A stretch of DNA of 64,000 bases from DUTS01 sp050951605 (GTDB taxonomy: Bacteria; Bacillota; Peptococcia; DRI-13; DTU073), in the NCBI GenBank assembly GCA_050951605.1, contig JBMNJJ010000003.1, positions 62,001 to 126,000 of the forward strand. The letters run 5' to 3'. Within the stretch, counting starts at the first letter, position 1. Every line of letters starts with the position of its first letter. Both the position numbers and the translations under genes were made by a program. Shown here piece after piece: positions 62,469 through 64,000 of the stretch. The notes beneath the pieces were generated by a model. The model was not told the DNA's origin. It saw only the letters and a program-made list of their open reading frames with translations, and did no database searches.

Positions 62469-63314
62469 CTATCCATTCATTAACTGAAGATAATAGTCAT
62501 AAGCCCGCCCCACATCTTCTACCGCATGAGCATCCGAACCATAAACTAAAGGAATTTTTAACTGACGTGCTCCTTGAATAATCCAAGGGGTAGGGTAAGG
62601 CTCTCGACAATATTCCTTAAATAGCCCCGCCATATTAACATCTAAGCTGTAGCCATGTTCTTTCATATAAGCAAGCAAGTCTACTACTGTTTTTTTAATG
62701 TTATTACTCACCTTTCCTGCTTGCTCAAAATAATGCTGAAACTTATGGCAAAGGGTAAAATGACTAATTCTTTTTGGTTTATATGGTCCCAAATCTACCA
62801 GCAGAGCTTCTTTAATCGTTTGATAATAAGCTAACTGCACCTTTTCATAAGTAGAATAATAATCTAACAGTCCTTCCGTAAAATCAGCAGGGGTCATATC
62901 TACACATCTCGAACCCTTATGCCCTTCAATAATATGCACGGAAAGAAGCCCGTCCTCCAAAAATGGTCCATATTCCTTTAACATGAAACGCAAAAAGTCA
63001 TGTTCCCCCGGCAGATAATCAATTTCCAAGCCGACCAACAACTGAATTTTATCTTTATATTTTTTCTTAAGAGCTAACATCTCCCTAAAATAACCATCCA
63101 AGTCATCATTAAGGAAACCTAAACCCTTTTTTACTTCTTCCGGATAAGGGAACTTCTGCATAAAACTCTCCGAAAAAGGTAAATGCTCGGTAAAAGAATA
63201 TACCGTAAATCCTTCTTCGATTGCTTTTTGTACATATTCTTCAGCGTGTTCCCCTGAAGCATGTAAACAGTAATGTGTATGTGTATGTCCATCTCTTTTT
63301 ATTTTTGGAAACAC
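62469..63314 (-). CDS. PHP-domain histidinol-phosphatase (HisJ/HisK family)
   Basis: 281-residue PHP phosphoesterase. The metal-binding histidines appear in RDGHTHTHYCLHASGEHAEE, SFTEHLPFSE, LVGLEIDYLPGEHDFLRFML and PLVYGSDAHAVEDVGRAYD. LLSVHIIEGHKGSRCVDMTP supplies the HisJ-like mid-region. It would dephosphorylate histidinol phosphate in histidine synthesis. No other his genes are nearby, so an alternative phosphatase role is possible. The start at 63314 has weak support, and the frame could begin slightly downstream. Intact. Confidence 0.86.
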   Translation of the reverse strand: MFPKIKRDGHTHTHYCLHASGEHAEEYVQKAIEEGFTVYSFTEHLPFSESFMQKFPYPEEVKKGLGFLNDDLDGYFREMLALKKKYKDKIQLLVGLEIDYLPGEHDFLRFMLKEYGPFLEDGLLSVHIIEGHKGSRCVDMTPADFTEGLLDYYSTYEKVQLAYYQTIKEALLVDLGPYKPKRISHFTLCHKFQHYFEQAGKVSNNIKKTVVDLLAYMKEHGYSLDVNMAGLFKEYCREPYPTPWIIQGARQLKIPLVYGSDAHAVEDVGRAYDYYLQLMNG

Positions 63315-63348
63315 GAATAATTTTCCTCCTCCTGCTTTTCCTTACCTT

Positions 63349-63678
63349 TTATCCTTCTTTTTGTACCACAATCGGTAATAAGGAATCTACTTGAATAACC
63401 TGCCAAGGATACGTAATCACCTGAATCACCAGGTCATTAAGGGCAGGTTTTCTTTCTTGATAAGTAATTACGATTTTTCCCTCTACTTCTTCCACACGGG
63501 AAACTTCAATACCATAACCACCTGTATTTCTTGTTCCTAAACTAAGAAAAACATACTGACTGTTATCTTCGCCTTTAAATACCTCAGTTATCTTATTGTA
63601 CTTCGCCTTATCCACAAACGCTTGCACCTGAACAGGTAATTGCGGATAGTCTATTATTTTGTAAGATACCTCTTTCAC
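63349..63678 (-). CDS. PrcB_C-domain protein
   Basis: 109-residue protein made up of the PrcB C-terminal-like domain, seen as VFLSLGTRNTGGYGIEVSRV, EVEGKIVITYQERKPA and the conserved ending VIQVITYPWQVIQVDSLLPI. PrcB was first described as a subunit of a Treponema protease complex, but in Firmicutes the domain occurs in lone secreted or spore-associated proteins of unknown role. The GTG at 63678 after AAGGGGG is the best start and leaves no signal peptide. The frame remains open for about 50 codons upstream without an ATG, see findings. It sits 35 bp upstream of the PHP phosphatase gene. Confidence 0.75.
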   Translation of the reverse strand: MKEVSYKIIDYPQLPVQVQAFVDKAKYNKITEVFKGEDNSQYVFLSLGTRNTGGYGIEVSRVEEVEGKIVITYQERKPALNDLVIQVITYPWQVIQVDSLLPIVVQKEG

Positions 63679-63843
63679 TTCGTTCCCCCTTTTTTCTTCG
63701 GGATTAATAATATCCCCACCTTCCTGTTCAAGCCAAGGCTCCTCCTTAGCAATAACCTCCTCCTTTTTTCCCTTTCGCCATAAAAATATTCTTTCCTGCT
63801 TATGTTTATTAAAGATAGCTGAAAAAGGAGGCTTTATGTTCCT

Positions 63844-64000
63844 TTAAATTTTGTTCACCACCACTGTTCCGCTACTCATAATATTTATTTTATAATGCCC
63901 CTTCCCAAAAATTAATTCACCTTCTAGCGAAGAGGAATATTCCTCCTGTTCTTCTTTCTGCTTACCCTGGATGGTCCACTTCACATTTCCCTGCAAATCA
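63844..64000 (-). CDS. partial unknown protein, C-terminal end
   Basis: Only the last 51 codons are inside the window. The visible part is charged and Gln/Glu-rich (VKWTIQGKQKEEQEEYSSSL), then GELIFGKGHYKINIMSSGTV and VVVNKI before the stop. This looks like the beta strands of a small extracytoplasmic domain. No family recognised. It is upstream of and close to the PrcB-like gene. Confidence 0.55.
   Translation of the reverse strand, partial: DLQGNVKWTIQGKQKEEQEEYSSSLEGELIFGKGHYKINIMSSGTVVVNKI

Overview
The window comes from an AT-rich, endospore-forming, flagellated Firmicute, most likely a clostridial (Peptococcaceae-like) anaerobe. Grounds for this are the conserved run spoIID - LytM/SpoIIQ-type peptidase - spoIIID - mbl - two FlgG-family rod/hook genes, the spore-germination pair sleB/ypeB, a Spo0F-like receiver, and a gene order from pyrG to the ATP synthase that closely follows the Bacillus/Clostridia arrangement. 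Several surface proteins carry the stalk (copper amine oxidase N-terminal-like) domain, which is frequent in Peptococcaceae. The species cannot be named from the sequence alone. Only one convincing gene lies on the plus strand. No rRNA, tRNA, CRISPR array, insertion sequence or prophage was recognised.

Layout. Positions 1-15.6 kb hold a surface-polysaccharide locus: dTDP-rhamnose genes (rfbB, rfbC, rfbA), four glycosyltransferases, a Wzy-like polymerase, a UDP-sugar dehydrogenase, a DegT aminotransferase, a NeuD/PglD-type acetyltransferase, an initiating sugar-phosphate transferase, a Wzz-like chain-length protein and an O-antigen-ligase-like protein followed by TPRs. Positions 15.7-25.8 kb hold an envelope module: a five-repeat stalk-domain protein, a TolC-family protein under a TetR-type operator, a large S-layer-like protein with a long structured mRNA leader, a TagA-type glycosyltransferase, two LytR-CpsA-Psr (LCP) ligases and a small stalk-domain protein. 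Positions 26.1-33.2 kb hold a small plus-strand gene of unknown function, flagellar rod genes, mbl, sporulation genes and murA. Positions 33.5-40.6 kb are a complete F-type ATP synthase operon with accessory atpZ and atpI. Positions 40.8-63.7 kb are housekeeping: wecB, dCMP deaminase, glyA, ywlG, rpiB, a phosphatase, mntP, Sua5, prmC, prfA, rpmE, glpX, a transaldolase-like enzyme, fba, spo0F-like, alr, a FemX-type ligase, pyrG, argS, ypeB, sleB, a PHP phosphatase and a PrcB-like protein.

How it fits together. The glycan genes make activated sugars and assemble a repeat unit on undecaprenyl phosphate. Wzz, Wzy and the ligase-like protein control its polymerisation and transfer. TagA and the LCP enzymes would make and attach a wall polymer next to the S-layer and stalk proteins. 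WecB, encoded separately beside the ATP synthase, makes UDP-ManNAc, the usual TagA substrate.

The most striking anomaly is a set of about 27 single-base frame disruptions confined to 1-5.6 kb and 12-22.8 kb. By my hand reading most are single-base gains. The 5.6-12 kb stretch and everything beyond 23 kb are clean. Either these regions are poorly polished sequence or the polysaccharide and surface genes are decaying. Other points of interest are the S-layer mRNA leader, the regulated TolC homologue in a probable monoderm, and an undescribed plus-strand gene flanked by repeated promoter motifs.
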